NCBI RefSeq assembly: GCF_008123515.1
Contig: NZ_VSSR01000013.1
Coordinates: 1 to 64,000, forward strand
DNA length: 64,000 nt
Reading direction: 5' to 3'
Source: Bradyrhizobium cytisi
Lineage (GTDB): Bacteria > Pseudomonadota > Alphaproteobacteria > Rhizobiales > Xanthobacteraceae
The notes beneath the pieces were generated by a model that ran no database searches, was not told the DNA's origin, and saw only the letters and a list, made by a program, of their open reading frames with translations. Shown one piece after another: positions 9,592-19,344 of the stretch; positions within the stretch are counted from its first letter, which is position 1; each line of letters opens with the position of its first letter. The translations under genes and the position numbers were made by a program.

Positions 9592-10155
9592 TTAAAAACG
9601 CGTCACGATCTCGGAAAGGACCGGTCGCGGACGATCCTCGCTCGGCTTGGTTGGCGTGCCGATGTGGACGAGGCCGGCGAGCTTTTCGTCCGCCTTGAGG
9701 CCAAGGCCGTCCAGCACATCGCGATCAAAGGAGAACCAGCCGGTCAGCCAGCAGGCGCCGTAGCCGAGCGCGGTCGCGGCCGTGACGATGTTCATGACGC
9801 TGGCGCCTGCCGACAGTTCCTGCTCCCACGCCGGCACTTTCGGATGCGGCTTGGTGAAGCTGACGATGCCGATCACCAGCGGCGCATCCGTGAGGCGCTT
9901 GCGCTCGGTCTCGATGTCGGCTGTGGGGGCGCCGGGATTCTTCCGCGCAAAGACCTTGGCGATCACCTCGCCGGCGCGCTGGCGGGCATCGCCTTCGAAA
10001 ATGATGAAGCGCCAGGGCGCGAGCTTGCCATGATCGGGCACCCGTGCGCCGATGGTCAAAATGGTATCGAGCTCGCCCGGCGAGGGGCCTGGTCCGGTCA
10101 TCTCGCGCGGCTTGACCGAGCGGCGGGTCTTGAGGAGTTCGATGGCGTCGGGCAC
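9592..10155 (-). CDS. Nitroreductase family protein (YdjA-like)
   Basis: FMN-dependent NAD(P)H oxidoreductase of the nitroreductase superfamily. The N-terminal L-x-x-R-R-S-V-K pattern (LLKTRRSVKP) is the typical phosphate-binding start, followed by PWRFIIFEG and a C-terminal GYGACWLTGW segment that contacts FMN. At 187 aa it fits the short YdjA subgroup. I prefer the GTG start, preceded by GAGG; an upstream ATG would add 12 residues without family support. It stands between a serine hydrolase and thrS, all on the minus strand, but the spacing argues against one operon. The physiological substrate is unknown. Confidence 0.87.
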   Translation of the reverse strand: MPDAIELLKTRRSVKPREMTGPGPSPGELDTILTIGARVPDHGKLAPWRFIIFEGDARQRAGEVIAKVFARKNPGAPTADIETERKRLTDAPLVIGIVSFTKPHPKVPAWEQELSAGASVMNIVTAATALGYGACWLTGWFSFDRDVLDGLGLKADEKLAGLVHIGTPTKPSEDRPRPVLSEIVTRF

Positions 10156-10248
10156 TGCAATTACCTCATCGGCTGGTCGTCGGGCGTGCAATCCTCACAT
10201 AGGAACGCACGCCCGCAACCGAAAGCGAGTTTAGATCGATTTCAGGGA

Positions 10249-12315
10249 TCAGGCCGGCTCGCGCATCCGCCGGACATCCGGCGGGGTCGCCTCGTCGACC
10301 AGGGCGGCGATTGCCTCCGCGGTCGTCATCACCTTCTGCCCGTCGCTGCCGAGCCGGCGGACCGAGACCGAATGCGTTTCGGCCTCTTTCTTGCCGACCA
10401 CGAGCAGCGCCGGAATCTTGGCAAGCGAATGCTCGCGGACCTTGTAGTTGATCTTCTCGTTGCGCAGGTCGATCTCGACCCGAAGCCCTGCGCGCCGCGC
10501 CTGCTCCAGCACCTGCTTGGCGTACTCGTCGCCTTCCGAGGTGATGGTCGTGACCACCGCCTGCACCGGCGAGAGCCAGAGCGGGAAGTTGCCGGCATAG
10601 TGCTCGATCAGGATGCCGATATAGCGCTCCATCGAGCCGCAGATCGCGCGGTGCACCATGACAGGCGGTTTCTTGCCGCCGTCATGGTCGATGTAGAACG
10701 CGCCGAATCGTTCCGGCAGGTTGAAGTCGACCTGCGTGGTGCCGCATTGCCAGTCGCGGCCGATGGCGTCGCGCAGCACGTACTCGAACTTCGGCCCGTA
10801 GAAGGCGCCTTCGCCGGGATTGATCTCGGTCTTGATGTGATTGTTCTGCGCCTGGATCTCGCGCAGCACGGTGGCCATCACGCGCTCGGCGTGATCCCAC
10901 ATCGCATCGGTGCCGACGCGTTTCTCCGGTCGCGTGGAGAGCTTCACCGTGAGTTCGCCGGTAAAGCCGAAATCGGCATAGGTCGACAGGATCAGATCGT
11001 TGATCTTCAGGCACTCTTCGGCGAGCTGGTTCTCGGTGCAGAAGACGTGCGCATCATCCTGGGTAAAGCCGCGCACGCGCATCAGGCCGTGCATGGCGCC
11101 GGACGGCTCGTAGCGATGCACCACGCCGAACTCGGCGAGGCGCAAGGGCAGGTCGCGGTAGCTTTTCAGCCCATGCTTGAAGATCTGGACGTGACCTGGG
11201 CAGTTCATCGGCTTGAGCGCAAACCAGCGCTTGTCCTCGGCCTCGTCGCCGGCCGATTGCGCCGCGAACATGTTCTCGCGATACCAGCCCCAATGGCCGG
11301 AGGTCTCCCACAACGACTTGTCGAGGATCTGCGGCGCGTTGACCTCGTTGTAGTCGCCGGTCAGGCGTCGCCGCATATAGGCGATCAGCTGCTGGAAGAT
11401 GGTCCAGCCCTTCGGGTGCCAGAACACGACGCCCGGACCTTCCTCCTGGAAATGGAAGAGGTCGAGCTCGCGGCCGAGCTTGCGATGATCGCGCTTCTCG
11501 GCTTCCTCGATCTGCTTGAGGTAAGCGTCGAGGTCCTCCTGCTTGGCGAAGGCTGTGCCGTAAATACGGGTCAGCATCGGGTTGTTGGAATCGCCGCGCC
11601 AATAGGCGCCGGCCACCTTCATCAGCTTGAAGGCGTTGCCGACCTTGCCGGTCGAGGTCATGTGCGGGCCGCGGCAGAGATCGAACCAGTCGCCCTGGTA
11701 ATAGATCTTGATCGGCTCGGTTCCGGGAATGGCATCGACCAGCTCGACCTTGAAGGTCTCGCCCTTGTCGCGAAACACCTGTTTTGTTTTTTCGCGATCC
11801 CAGACCTCTTTGGTGAAAGGCTTGTCGCGCGCGATGATCTCGCGCATCTTTTTTTCGATCGCGGCAAAATCTTCCGGCGTGAACGGCTCGTTGCGGAAGA
11901 AGTCGTAATAGAAACCGTTCTCGATCACCGGGCCGATGGTGACCTGAGTGCCGGGCCACAGCGACTGCACGGCCTCCGCCAGCACATGCGCGCAGTCGTG
12001 GCGGATCAGCTCGAGCGCGCGCGGATCATCGCGGTTGACGAGTTCGATCTTCGCATCGGCGTCGATCGGATCGTTGAGGTCGGCGAGCTCGCCGTCGAGC
12101 GCCATCGCCACCGTGCGCTTGGCCAGCGACGGCGAGATGCCCTTGGCGATCTCCATGCCGGTCGTGCTCTTGGCGTATTCGCGCCGGGCGCCATCGGGGA
12201 AGGTGAGGGTGATTTTTTCCGGCGGGGTCACGGGTCTCAGATTGCTGAGGCTGTACTGGAAGCCGGATTCGGACTTGGGTTGTTCGGACTTGGGGTCCTT
12301 GGGCTGGTCAGTCAT
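10249..12315 (-). CDS. thrS: Threonyl-tRNA synthetase
   Basis: Charges tRNA-Thr with threonine. The 688-aa protein shows all domains in order: TGS (about 25-95), editing/SAD domain with the [11 protein letters not shown] zinc-type motif, class II catalytic core with [11 protein letters not shown] (Cys zinc ligand), motif 2 [11 protein letters not shown] and [14 protein letters not shown], and a C-terminal anticodon-binding domain. The start is set by AGGAGA before the ATG of MTDQPKDP, which removes 44 residues of a longer open frame. The N-terminal Lys/Glu/Ser-rich extension (about 20 aa) precedes the TGS domain. No T-box leader is evident upstream. A divergent MFS gene begins 186 bp away, so both promoters share this gap. 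Confidence 0.97.
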   Translation of the reverse strand: MTDQPKDPKSEQPKSESGFQYSLSNLRPVTPPEKITLTFPDGARREYAKSTTGMEIAKGISPSLAKRTVAMALDGELADLNDPIDADAKIELVNRDDPRALELIRHDCAHVLAEAVQSLWPGTQVTIGPVIENGFYYDFFRNEPFTPEDFAAIEKKMREIIARDKPFTKEVWDREKTKQVFRDKGETFKVELVDAIPGTEPIKIYYQGDWFDLCRGPHMTSTGKVGNAFKLMKVAGAYWRGDSNNPMLTRIYGTAFAKQEDLDAYLKQIEEAEKRDHRKLGRELDLFHFQEEGPGVVFWHPKGWTIFQQLIAYMRRRLTGDYNEVNAPQILDKSLWETSGHWGWYRENMFAAQSAGDEAEDKRWFALKPMNCPGHVQIFKHGLKSYRDLPLRLAEFGVVHRYEPSGAMHGLMRVRGFTQDDAHVFCTENQLAEECLKINDLILSTYADFGFTGELTVKLSTRPEKRVGTDAMWDHAERVMATVLREIQAQNNHIKTEINPGEGAFYGPKFEYVLRDAIGRDWQCGTTQVDFNLPERFGAFYIDHDGGKKPPVMVHRAICGSMERYIGILIEHYAGNFPLWLSPVQAVVTTITSEGDEYAKQVLEQARRAGLRVEIDLRNEKINYKVREHSLAKIPALLVVGKKEAETHSVSVRRLGSDGQKVMTTAEAIAALVDEATPPDVRRMREPA

Positions 12316-12501
12316 TGCTTTTCTCCTGAGGCTCACTCCTGCGAACGAGCGCAGGTAAGCGGGAACGAGCGATATATCAGGCGATTCGGCCTGTGCAATC
12401 CGGCAATTCCAAGAAAGTGGCGCGCAAAAGCCGGGGCGGTGCTCCAACTATTTCGAACGCCGCTCTTTAACTGCAGGTGCGTCTGTTCTACATGCACTTG
12501 C

Positions 12502-13674
12502 ATGGAAAGTCCCCGCGCCGGCCGTTTCACGCCAACCGCCCTGATGCTTGGCAATCTCGTCACTGGTTGCTCGGTGCTGGCGCCTGCGGGGATGCTGCCG
12601 GAATTATCTGCGGGGCTCGGCATCAGCATCCATGCGGCCGGGCTGCTCATCACCTTCGGTGCAATCACGCTGTGCATCGGCTCGCCGTTGACGGCGTGGC
12701 TGACCAGCCGCATCGAACGGCGGGTCTTGCTCACGACCACGCTCGCGGTGCTCGCCCTTGGCAATCTCGCCTCGGCCTTTGCGCCCGACTATGCAAGCCT
12801 CCTCGTCATCCGCCTGGTGATGCTTGCCGTCGGCGCACTCTACACGCCGCAGGCTGCCGGCACGGCGGCGCTGATCGTGCCGGCGGAGCGGCGCGGTAGC
12901 ACGATCGCCTATATCTTCCTCGGCTGGTCGTTAGCTGCCGCGGTCGGCCTTCCGCTGATCACTTTCATCGCCAGCCGCTACGGCTGGCGCGCCGCTTATG
13001 GCGAGATTGGCGCGCTCGGCTGCGTCAGCTTCCTGTTGCTGCTGGTGCGCCTGCCGGCCGGCTTGAAGGGCACGCCGGTTGACCTGAAAACCTGGAGCGA
13101 GGTCGGGCGCGACAGGACGATCCTGCTGCTGCTCGCGATCACGATGCTGCAGATGTCCGGACAGTTCGCAGTGTTCACCTTCATGGGCCCGCTGCTCAAG
13201 AAGCTGACCGAGGCGAGCCCGGATGCGATCGGCATAGTGTTCGGCATCTATGGGGTGTGCGGTTTTCTCGGCGTTGTGGTGGCGACCCGTATCGTCGACA
13301 CATGGGGGCCATACCGAACCTCCTTGCTGTTCACGTGCCTGTTACTCGCGGGCATCACCGTGTGGGCGCTGAGCGCGGGCACGCTCGTGTTGATGGCGAT
13401 CGCGGTGGCGATCTGGGGACTGGGCTTTGCCTCGACCAACTCGATGCAGCAGGTACGGCTGGTCGCGGCGGCGCCGCCGCTTGCGCCCGCAACCGTCGCG
13501 CTCAATACGTCAGTCCTCTATATCGGCCAGGCCATCGGCTCGGCCGTCGGAGGGCTGCTGTTTGCCCGCGATCTGCTGCACAGCACAGGTTTCGTGGCGG
13601 TCGGCTTTGTCGTGCTGGCGCTGGTCCTGGTGCTTGTGAGCCGTCCCCGGCCGGCCGTTGCCGCCCCGGGCTGA
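12502..13674 (+). CDS. MFS transporter, drug/sugar efflux type
   Basis: Proton-coupled major facilitator of about 390 aa with roughly 12 hydrophobic helices. The loop between helices 2 and 3 carries the MFS signature region (PLTAWLTSRIERRVLLTTTL), and later helices include GWSLAAAVGLPLI and the central cytoplasmic loop around residue 180-200. It looks like the AraJ/YdhP subfamily of sugar or drug exporters. The ATG of MESPRAGR is used; the same frame is open far upstream but only antisense to thrS and its neighbours. It is transcribed divergently from thrS. The substrate is not predictable. Confidence 0.87.
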   Translation: MESPRAGRFTPTALMLGNLVTGCSVLAPAGMLPELSAGLGISIHAAGLLITFGAITLCIGSPLTAWLTSRIERRVLLTTTLAVLALGNLASAFAPDYASLLVIRLVMLAVGALYTPQAAGTAALIVPAERRGSTIAYIFLGWSLAAAVGLPLITFIASRYGWRAAYGEIGALGCVSFLLLLVRLPAGLKGTPVDLKTWSEVGRDRTILLLLAITMLQMSGQFAVFTFMGPLLKKLTEASPDAIGIVFGIYGVCGFLGVVVATRIVDTWGPYRTSLLFTCLLLAGITVWALSAGTLVLMAIAVAIWGLGFASTNSMQQVRLVAAAPPLAPATVALNTSVLYIGQAIGSAVGGLLFARDLLHSTGFVAVGFVVLALVLVLVSRPRPAVAAPG

Positions 13675-13762
13675 AGCAGGCATTTCCTCTGCAAGGCGCT
13701 TGGCAAACCGCGCGGGAGAGCGCTAGAAGGCCCGTCATGGGGACCAAAGAGAGTTGACTGAA

Positions 13763-14152
13763 ATGAGGATGATTCTGGCGGTTGCCGCGGTGCTCTATTC
13801 AGCCTCCGCGTTTGCGCAGACCGACAAGCCACCGATGGTGGGGGACAAGCCGCTGGTGCAGGTCAAGCCCAAGGGGACCAAGGCCGGCACCAAAGAGGCC
13901 GCCGCCAAGCCGGCTGCAGCACCCAAGGGCAAGCCGCAATCGATCGCGGCTCGGCTTCAGGCCTGCCTCGATACTGACGACGGCACCAAGGACCGGCTCA
14001 ACTGCTACGACGCCATCATCCCGCCGACGCCCAAGCCGAAGCCGGCGAAGGCCAAGGGCTATGCCGATTGCCGGTTCTTCAAGGAAGAGGACGAGCGGCT
14101 GGCCTGCTTCAACGGCTTTGCCGAGAGCATTCCGAAGCTGCCCAAAACCTGA
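13763..14152 (+). CDS. Small secreted protein with four cysteines
   Basis: A 129-aa protein with a signal peptide (1 to about 18, cleavage after AFA), a Lys/Ala/Pro-rich linker (20-62) and a compact C-terminal domain. That domain holds four Cys residues (patterns QACLDTDD, RLNCYDA, ADCRFFKEEDERLACFNGF). The spacing around R-L-x-C-Y/F-D/N repeats twice, resembling the short type VI-associated VasI/TagO-like cysteine pattern, but I cannot assign it. The ATG at MRMILA is chosen over an upstream TTG. It sits alone between the MFS gene and a convergent gene. Confidence 0.68.
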   Translation: MRMILAVAAVLYSASAFAQTDKPPMVGDKPLVQVKPKGTKAGTKEAAAKPAAAPKGKPQSIAARLQACLDTDDGTKDRLNCYDAIIPPTPKPKPAKAKGYADCRFFKEEDERLACFNGFAESIPKLPKT

Positions 14153-14228
14153 GATCAAGAGCTGAGGTTCGAGGGCCGGACGCCTGGTCGGCGATCCGGC
14201 TCAGCATCGCTCGTTCGCAAAGTTCAGA

Positions 14229-15530
14229 CTAACGGCTTGGCGCGGAAGAGCTGGTGGCTGCAATGCGCGTCAGCGCCAGCGCCGGCGTCGCCGACATCTT
14301 CACCAGCACGTCCTTGAGCGGATATTGCGTCCACGCGCGGTTGACGTAGTCGCGGTGCGTAATGCCGTCGCCGGTTTCGACGAACACGACACTACCGGGA
14401 CGCAAGGGTCCATCCATGTCCTCGGAAACACCGATGCCCTTCTGCCGCAACATGCTCATCAGCTCGCGGTCGCGCCGTGCGGTGTAGTGGGTGTAGGAGC
14501 TGACGAAGAAGCCCGAGCGGTGGCTCTCGATCCAGGATGCGAATTTGTCCATCTCGCCATAGACCGCATCGAGCAGCACGACGCCGCGGACGCGATCGCT
14601 GATGCCGCCGACCTCGAGGCTCCAGGCGGTCGGCAGGAAGCCGCCGCTATAGCCGACGATCACGATCGGCATGTTGGCGAAGGCCCGCGCGCTGTTGGGA
14701 TCGCCGGTCAGCTGCGCGAGGTGGCTGGCTGACTCTTCCATGAAGCGCTTGAGGCCACCGGGCTGCCAGAATTTTCCAGCGCTGGAGTCTGCGGCATCTA
14801 CAGCCATCTGCGGCGCGAGCAGCACGGCATTGGCGCCGGAATCGGTGATCTGCTGCGGCACCAGCTGGCGGTCGCGCACGTCGCGCTCGAGCGTTGCGCC
14901 ATTGCCGTGGAAGAACACCACGATCACGCCAGGCTTGCGCACGTCGAAATGCTCGGGGACGTGCATCAGCACACGGCTGTCGTTGTAGGTCTCGTCCTGC
15001 CAGAACACGCGCCCTGAGTAGCTGCGGTGGCCGCGGCGGTCGCCCTTGGAGATGTTGAGAAAGGGCGCGTCGGACGCAGGGTTGTTGCCGAAATAAGGGA
15101 AGGCCGAGGACTTCATGCTGACGAGCGCCGTCAGGTCGTCACGCGCCGGACGCTGGTAGGGGACCTGCGGCGCGAGCGAGGCGACCTTGTACGGTGCCTG
15201 CTCCGGCTGTTGCTGCACGGCGCGCTTGGGCGAGAAGTCCGACATCTGCCGTTGCAGGAAACTCTCGCTCGCCGAGGGGAAGCGCTCCCTGAACTGCGGG
15301 GCCGGGAAGCGATCCTCAAACGTGTCGCTGCTGGCGACTCGCGGATTGGTCTTGGGGACGGTCTGATTGACGACCGGGACATTGGCCTGCGAGTTCGCGG
15401 CGAGCGCCGCCGGATTGGGAGCTTTGCCGCATTGAACCAGCGTCAGCGACAACGGCACCAAGCCTGAGATCAGGGCGATCCGAAGCGCATGACCGCGCGC
15501 CCCGGACGCCTTGGTCCGGTCAGCGCGCAT
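14229..15530 (-). CDS. Alpha/beta-hydrolase-like exported protein
   Basis: A 433-aa protein with an N-terminal hydrophobic signal ending in TLVQCGKAP, possibly a lipoprotein with a non-ideal lipobox, then a 130-residue low-complexity stretch and an alpha/beta-hydrolase-type domain. The nucleophile elbow reads GYSGG in VIVGYSGGFLP, preceded by a strand-turn VVFFHGNGATLE typical of the oxyanion HG motif. A downstream Asp (VVLLDAVYGE) and a His (DGITHRDYV) are candidate triad members. The start at MRADRTK is supported by GAGAG upstream. Substrate unknown; a periplasmic or outer-membrane esterase is a reasonable guess. Confidence 0.68.
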   Translation of the reverse strand: MRADRTKASGARGHALRIALISGLVPLSLTLVQCGKAPNPAALAANSQANVPVVNQTVPKTNPRVASSDTFEDRFPAPQFRERFPSASESFLQRQMSDFSPKRAVQQQPEQAPYKVASLAPQVPYQRPARDDLTALVSMKSSAFPYFGNNPASDAPFLNISKGDRRGHRSYSGRVFWQDETYNDSRVLMHVPEHFDVRKPGVIVVFFHGNGATLERDVRDRQLVPQQITDSGANAVLLAPQMAVDAADSSAGKFWQPGGLKRFMEESASHLAQLTGDPNSARAFANMPIVIVGYSGGFLPTAWSLEVGGISDRVRGVVLLDAVYGEMDKFASWIESHRSGFFVSSYTHYTARRDRELMSMLRQKGIGVSEDMDGPLRPGSVVFVETGDGITHRDYVNRAWTQYPLKDVLVKMSATPALALTRIAATSSSAPSR

Positions 15531-15895
15531 GTCTGCTCTCAATTTCGGAACGGCCCCGACCATCCACCCATGACCCCAAGTCACGACCCAAGTCACGTCC
15601 ATCGGCAACCTTAAGACAATTGAACCGACTGGCGTTTAGGCGACGTTAAGTGTCCGGAGAAACTTCCCCACATCCGGAACGATCAAAAAAGACCACGCAA
15701 TCGTGTCGCGATTGTGGGAGCGCCGCGCGTATTTCCGCGGCCGACTACGGCTTTATTGCTCGAACGCGGGCAAGGAAGGTGGCTAATTACCTATTTCAAT
15801 CGCCTCATTTAGCCCTTGTTAACCCTGCTTGAATTGACTGGACCAATCTGCACGATGCCTCCGATGAGGCGCGACGCCTGAGGCTAAGGACCCAG

Positions 15896-17260
15896 ATGAC
15901 GGCATCAGATGCGGGAACCGCGCCCTGGACCGGGCGGCTGACCGGCGGCTCCGGGATTTCCGTTCTGGTCGCAACCGCGATCGTCGTTGCCGATATGATC
16001 GGGGTCGGCGTCTTCACGAGCCTCGGCTTCCAGGTCAAGGACATCCCCTCGGGCTTCTCGATCCTCGCGCTGTGGACGGTCGGTGGCATCGTCGCGCTGT
16101 GCGGCGTGTTCTCCTACAGCGAGCTGGGCGCGATGTTTCCCCGCTCGAGCGGGGAGTATAATTTCCTCGGCCGCGCCTATCATCCGGCCTTCGGCTTTCT
16201 CGCTGGCTGGGTTTCGGCGACGGTCGGCTTTGCCGCGCCCGTAGCGCTCGCTGCCATGGCTTTCGGCGAATACGCCAAGTCCGTCATGCCTGAGGTGTCG
16301 CCGATCCCGCTCGCGATCGGCGTGGTGTGGCTGGTCTCGATCGTGCAATTGGCCGGCGTCAGGCACTCCTCGACCTTCCAGCTGATCTCGACCATCCTCA
16401 AGGTCGTGCTGATCGTCGCTTTCCTCGTTGCAGGCTTCGTCGTCGGCACGCCGCAGCCGATCTCGTTTGCACCCCACGCCGGTGATCTCGCCCATATCGT
16501 GAGCGCGCCTTTCGCGATCGGGCTTGTCTTCGTGATGTACTCGTTCTCGGGCTGGAACGCCGCGACCTACATCATCGGCGAGATGAACACGCCGCAGCAG
16601 AGCCTGCCGCGCGCACTGCTCGCGGGCACGCTGATCGTGCTGGTGCTGTATGTCGCGCTCAACGCGGTGTTCCTGTACGCGACGCCAATCAGCGCGTTGG
16701 CCGGCCAGCTCGACGTCGCAAGCGTGGCCGGCAGCGCCATTTTCGGAGGCCTCGGCGGTCGGATCGTCGGCGCGATGATCTGCGTCGGCCTGATCTCCTC
16801 GATCAGCGCGATGATGTGGATCGGCCCGCGCGTGATGATGACGATGGGAGAGGACATCCCGGCGCTGCACGTGTTCTCGAAACGATCGCTGAGGGGTGCG
16901 CCGGCCTATGCCATCCTGTTTCAGCTCGTGGTCGCCAATCTGCTGCTGTTCACGCGCAGCTTCGAGGCGGTACTCGACTTCATCCAGTTCTCGCTGCTGT
17001 TCTGCTCGTTCTTCACGGTTGCCGGCGTCATCAAGCTGCGCATCACCGATCCCGACCTGCCGCGGCCCTATCGCGCCTGGGGATACCCATTCACGCCGCT
17101 CATTTTCCTGATCGTGACCGCATCCATGATGTACTACCTCTTGACCGAGCGGCCGGTGCAGTCGCTGTCGGGGATGCTCGTCATGCTCTCGGGCCTGTTG
17201 ATTTATGCAGTTTTCCGCAGGCGGCCGGTCGCCGCTGCCACGTCACACAATCGCGAATAG
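15896..17260 (+). CDS. APC-family amino acid permease
   Basis: Inner-membrane amino acid/polyamine/organocation transporter, 454 aa with about 12 helices. The first helix shows the broken-helix substrate motif GVGVFTSLGF, and helix 6 contains FVMYSFSGWNAATYIIGEM, the conserved F-x-x-Y-S-F-x-G-W-N region. It resembles the eukaryotic-like LAT/basic amino acid transporter branch. A 287-bp non-coding region lies upstream. The hypothetical secreted protein gene starts 2 bp after its stop, so the two are probably co-transcribed. The actual substrate is not deducible. Confidence 0.88.
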   Translation: MTASDAGTAPWTGRLTGGSGISVLVATAIVVADMIGVGVFTSLGFQVKDIPSGFSILALWTVGGIVALCGVFSYSELGAMFPRSSGEYNFLGRAYHPAFGFLAGWVSATVGFAAPVALAAMAFGEYAKSVMPEVSPIPLAIGVVWLVSIVQLAGVRHSSTFQLISTILKVVLIVAFLVAGFVVGTPQPISFAPHAGDLAHIVSAPFAIGLVFVMYSFSGWNAATYIIGEMNTPQQSLPRALLAGTLIVLVLYVALNAVFLYATPISALAGQLDVASVAGSAIFGGLGGRIVGAMICVGLISSISAMMWIGPRVMMTMGEDIPALHVFSKRSLRGAPAYAILFQLVVANLLLFTRSFEAVLDFIQFSLLFCSFFTVAGVIKLRITDPDLPRPYRAWGYPFTPLIFLIVTASMMYYLLTERPVQSLSGMLVMLSGLLIYAVFRRRPVAAATSHNRE

Positions 17261-17262
17261 AT

Positions 17263-18471
17263 ATGTTTCGACCCATGAGAATTGCGGCCGTCGCTCTTGC
17301 CCTTATGGCTGCGGCCATCTCGTCCACGCGCGCGGCCGAGGTTACCTTCGACGACACTGCGCGCTTCCTCGCAGGCATGCAGCCTTCAGCGGACTCGCCG
17401 CTGGTGGCGCTCACCAGGGACCCGTCCTGGCAGCATCACGCCAAATTCTTCGACAGCGCCTTCGCCCAGCTCGAGCAGCGGCAGTTGTCGAAGATCCGGA
17501 ACTGGTCGGACGTCAATCTCGCCGCGCCGCGGCCGACCATGTTCTACTTTTTCAGCGGCCCGGATTTCCTCTACGCCAACGCCTTTTATTCCAAGGCCAG
17601 CACCTACGTGCTGGGCGCGCTGGAGCCCGTCGGCGCGGTGCCGGATCTGACTAGGCTGCCGCGCGGCTCGGTCAATGCCGCGCTCTACAATGTCGAGCGC
17701 TCGCTCGGCTCGATCCTGAGCTTCTCCTTCTTCATTACCAAGCAGATGAAGGTCGACTTGCACGCCAACCAGGTCAACGGCACCTTGCCGATTCTCTACG
17801 TATTCCTGGCGCGCTCCGGCAAAACCATCCGCAACGTCGAGACGGTCGCACTCGACGACAAGGGCGGGGCGCACACGGGCAATGATAATCCTGGGCCGAA
17901 TGCCACACGCGGGGTCCGCATCACCTTTGCAAGTGCCGACGGCGAGGCGCGCACGCTGTATTATTTCTCGACTGATCTCTCCAATTCCGGCGCGCGCGCA
18001 GCCGGCTTCCTGAAATTCTGCGAGACGCTCGGGCCCGGCAACAGCCTGCTCAAGAGCGCGTCCTATCTCTTGCACGGGGGCAACTTCACCGTCGCCCGCG
18101 ATTGGCTGCTCGCCAACAGCGCGACCATCATCCAGGATGATTCCGGCATTCCGGTCGCCAACTACAATTCGCGGCAATGGCGCTTCTTCCCGTTCGGCCG
18201 CTATCTCGGGCCGATCGGCGAATTCCCCGGTCGTTACCAGGAGCGTTACGCCGAGCTGTTCACGCGCGCCCAGCCAATCGATTTCGGCGTCGGCTATCGC
18301 TGGCGGATGCATGAGTCGAACTTGCTGCTGTCGGTGAAAATGGCGGCGAGCGAAGCCGCGCCGGCCGCGGAGACGACTTCGTCCGCCGAGCCGCCGCCCA
18401 AGCCGCGACCGAAGCGGCCGCGTCCGCCCGAGCCGGTCGCACCGCCCGGGCGATTCTTCTGGTTCCGCTAG
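17263..18471 (+). CDS. Exported protein of unknown function
   Basis: A 402-aa protein with a clear signal peptide (about 1-25, cleavage near STRA-AEV) and a 330-residue domain I do not recognise. Visible features are an F-Y-F-F-S-G-P-D-F motif near residue 90 and a Cys near 270. The Pro/Lys/Arg-rich tail (about 370-400) ends in FFWFR. It begins 2 bp after the permease stop, so translational coupling is likely. Two starts, twelve bases apart, are possible. It could assist permease-related uptake, but this is only by position. Confidence 0.66.
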   Translation: MFRPMRIAAVALALMAAAISSTRAAEVTFDDTARFLAGMQPSADSPLVALTRDPSWQHHAKFFDSAFAQLEQRQLSKIRNWSDVNLAAPRPTMFYFFSGPDFLYANAFYSKASTYVLGALEPVGAVPDLTRLPRGSVNAALYNVERSLGSILSFSFFITKQMKVDLHANQVNGTLPILYVFLARSGKTIRNVETVALDDKGGAHTGNDNPGPNATRGVRITFASADGEARTLYYFSTDLSNSGARAAGFLKFCETLGPGNSLLKSASYLLHGGNFTVARDWLLANSATIIQDDSGIPVANYNSRQWRFFPFGRYLGPIGEFPGRYQERYAELFTRAQPIDFGVGYRWRMHESNLLLSVKMAASEAAPAAETTSSAEPPPKPRPKRPRPPEPVAPPGRFFWFR

Positions 18472-18684
18472 CTACCAGTGCACGCTCTGGCTCGGCACGA
18501 TGAATGCCGTCGTGCTTTGCGGCGTCGCAAGGCTTGTCGCCAGATACCAGCCGGATCCGACGACGAGGACGAGCAGAGCAATGATCGCGAGCACGTCGAT
18601 GGTTCTGGGATCGTGATCCCTCGGATTGAATCCGGGATGCGGGCCTGGCCTGAAGCGAAAATGAGGGCTGATTTTCCAGCGCAT
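18472..18684 (-). CDS. Small single-span membrane protein
   Basis: A 70-aa protein with one strongly hydrophobic helix (residues about 31-50, DVLAIIALLVLVVGSGWYLA), a basic N-terminus rich in His, Pro and Arg (inside), and a short polar tail ending in HW. GGAGGAAA before the ATG makes it a confident gene. Its stop is directly abutted to the stop of the convergent upstream gene (no bases between). No function is known to me. Confidence 0.7.
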   Translation of the reverse strand: MRWKISPHFRFRPGPHPGFNPRDHDPRTIDVLAIIALLVLVVGSGWYLATSLATPQSTTAFIVPSQSVHW

Positions 18685-18776
18685 TGTTGTTTCCTCCCTG
18701 GGGGAGCATCACAACAACGCGAGGGGAAAGTTCCGGTTCCGGTCAGGGCAGTAATGCGCAAAGCACCGCAGCATGC

Positions 18777-19115
18777 TTACGGAGCGTTCACTCCGCGCCA
18801 GCGGCCGTACCGCCAGGGCAGGTACCAGCGCGCACTCTTCGGCACGGCGACGGGCACGTTGTCGATACCCGACGTGCCGAAGGGATTGCAGCGCAACAGG
18901 CGCGCGAGTGTCATCCAGCCTCCGGCCCAAAGTCCGAACCTCTCGATTGCCTCGTCGCCGTACAGGGAGCAGGTCGGCAGGTGTCGGCAGTTGTAGCCGA
19001 CCAGCGGCGACAGCGTGTGTCGATAAAGCCAGATCAGCGCGCGACCGAATCTGCGCGGCAGCCGCAGCGCTTCAGTAACAGGAGTGGAGCAGTGCTCGCA
19101 GGTTGAGTGCTTCAT
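18777..19115 (-). CDS. yidD: Membrane protein insertion efficiency factor
   Basis: YidD homologue, a small membrane-associated protein that assists YidC/Sec insertion of inner-membrane proteins. The diagnostic pattern is present: a basic amphipathic start (LIWLYRHTLSPLVG), then CRHLPTCSLYGDEAIERFG with the conserved Cys-x5-Cys-S-x-Y, and RLLRCNPFGTSGIDNVP. It has 112 aa from this start; an alternative start 78 bases upstream has no family support. YidD is often next to rnpA/yidC, but here it stands apart, as is common in alphaproteobacteria. Confidence 0.92.
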   Translation of the reverse strand: MKHSTCEHCSTPVTEALRLPRRFGRALIWLYRHTLSPLVGYNCRHLPTCSLYGDEAIERFGLWAGGWMTLARLLRCNPFGTSGIDNVPVAVPKSARWYLPWRYGRWRGVNAP

Positions 19116-19344
19116 GTGCGCTGTGTCGCCATCGTGAGCGCCCGGTTGCGCAGTTCCAGCGCAGGGAACAGCAAGTTGTTGTGTCCACGCCATAGTTTGC
19201 CTGCTTTCTGGGAGCAGTGCAGCAAGTACCTATGGACGATCTGTATTCCCCCGGATACCATTTTGGTGAAGTTCATGTGAGATTCATTGGAACGTCGAGA
19301 CGGGGTTTGCCTGATTGCTTTTGGGGCTTGGGGAAGGAACGAGT

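Noticed and set aside
8632..12501. Very long plus-strand open frame running into the MFS gene
   Set aside because: It is antisense to the hydrolase, nitroreductase and thrS genes and has Arg/His/Asp-rich composition typical of a GC-driven shadow frame. Only the part from 12,502 codes.
15609..15895. Riboswitch upstream of the permease gene
   Set aside because: No recognisable aptamer core or terminator/antiterminator pair seen by eye.
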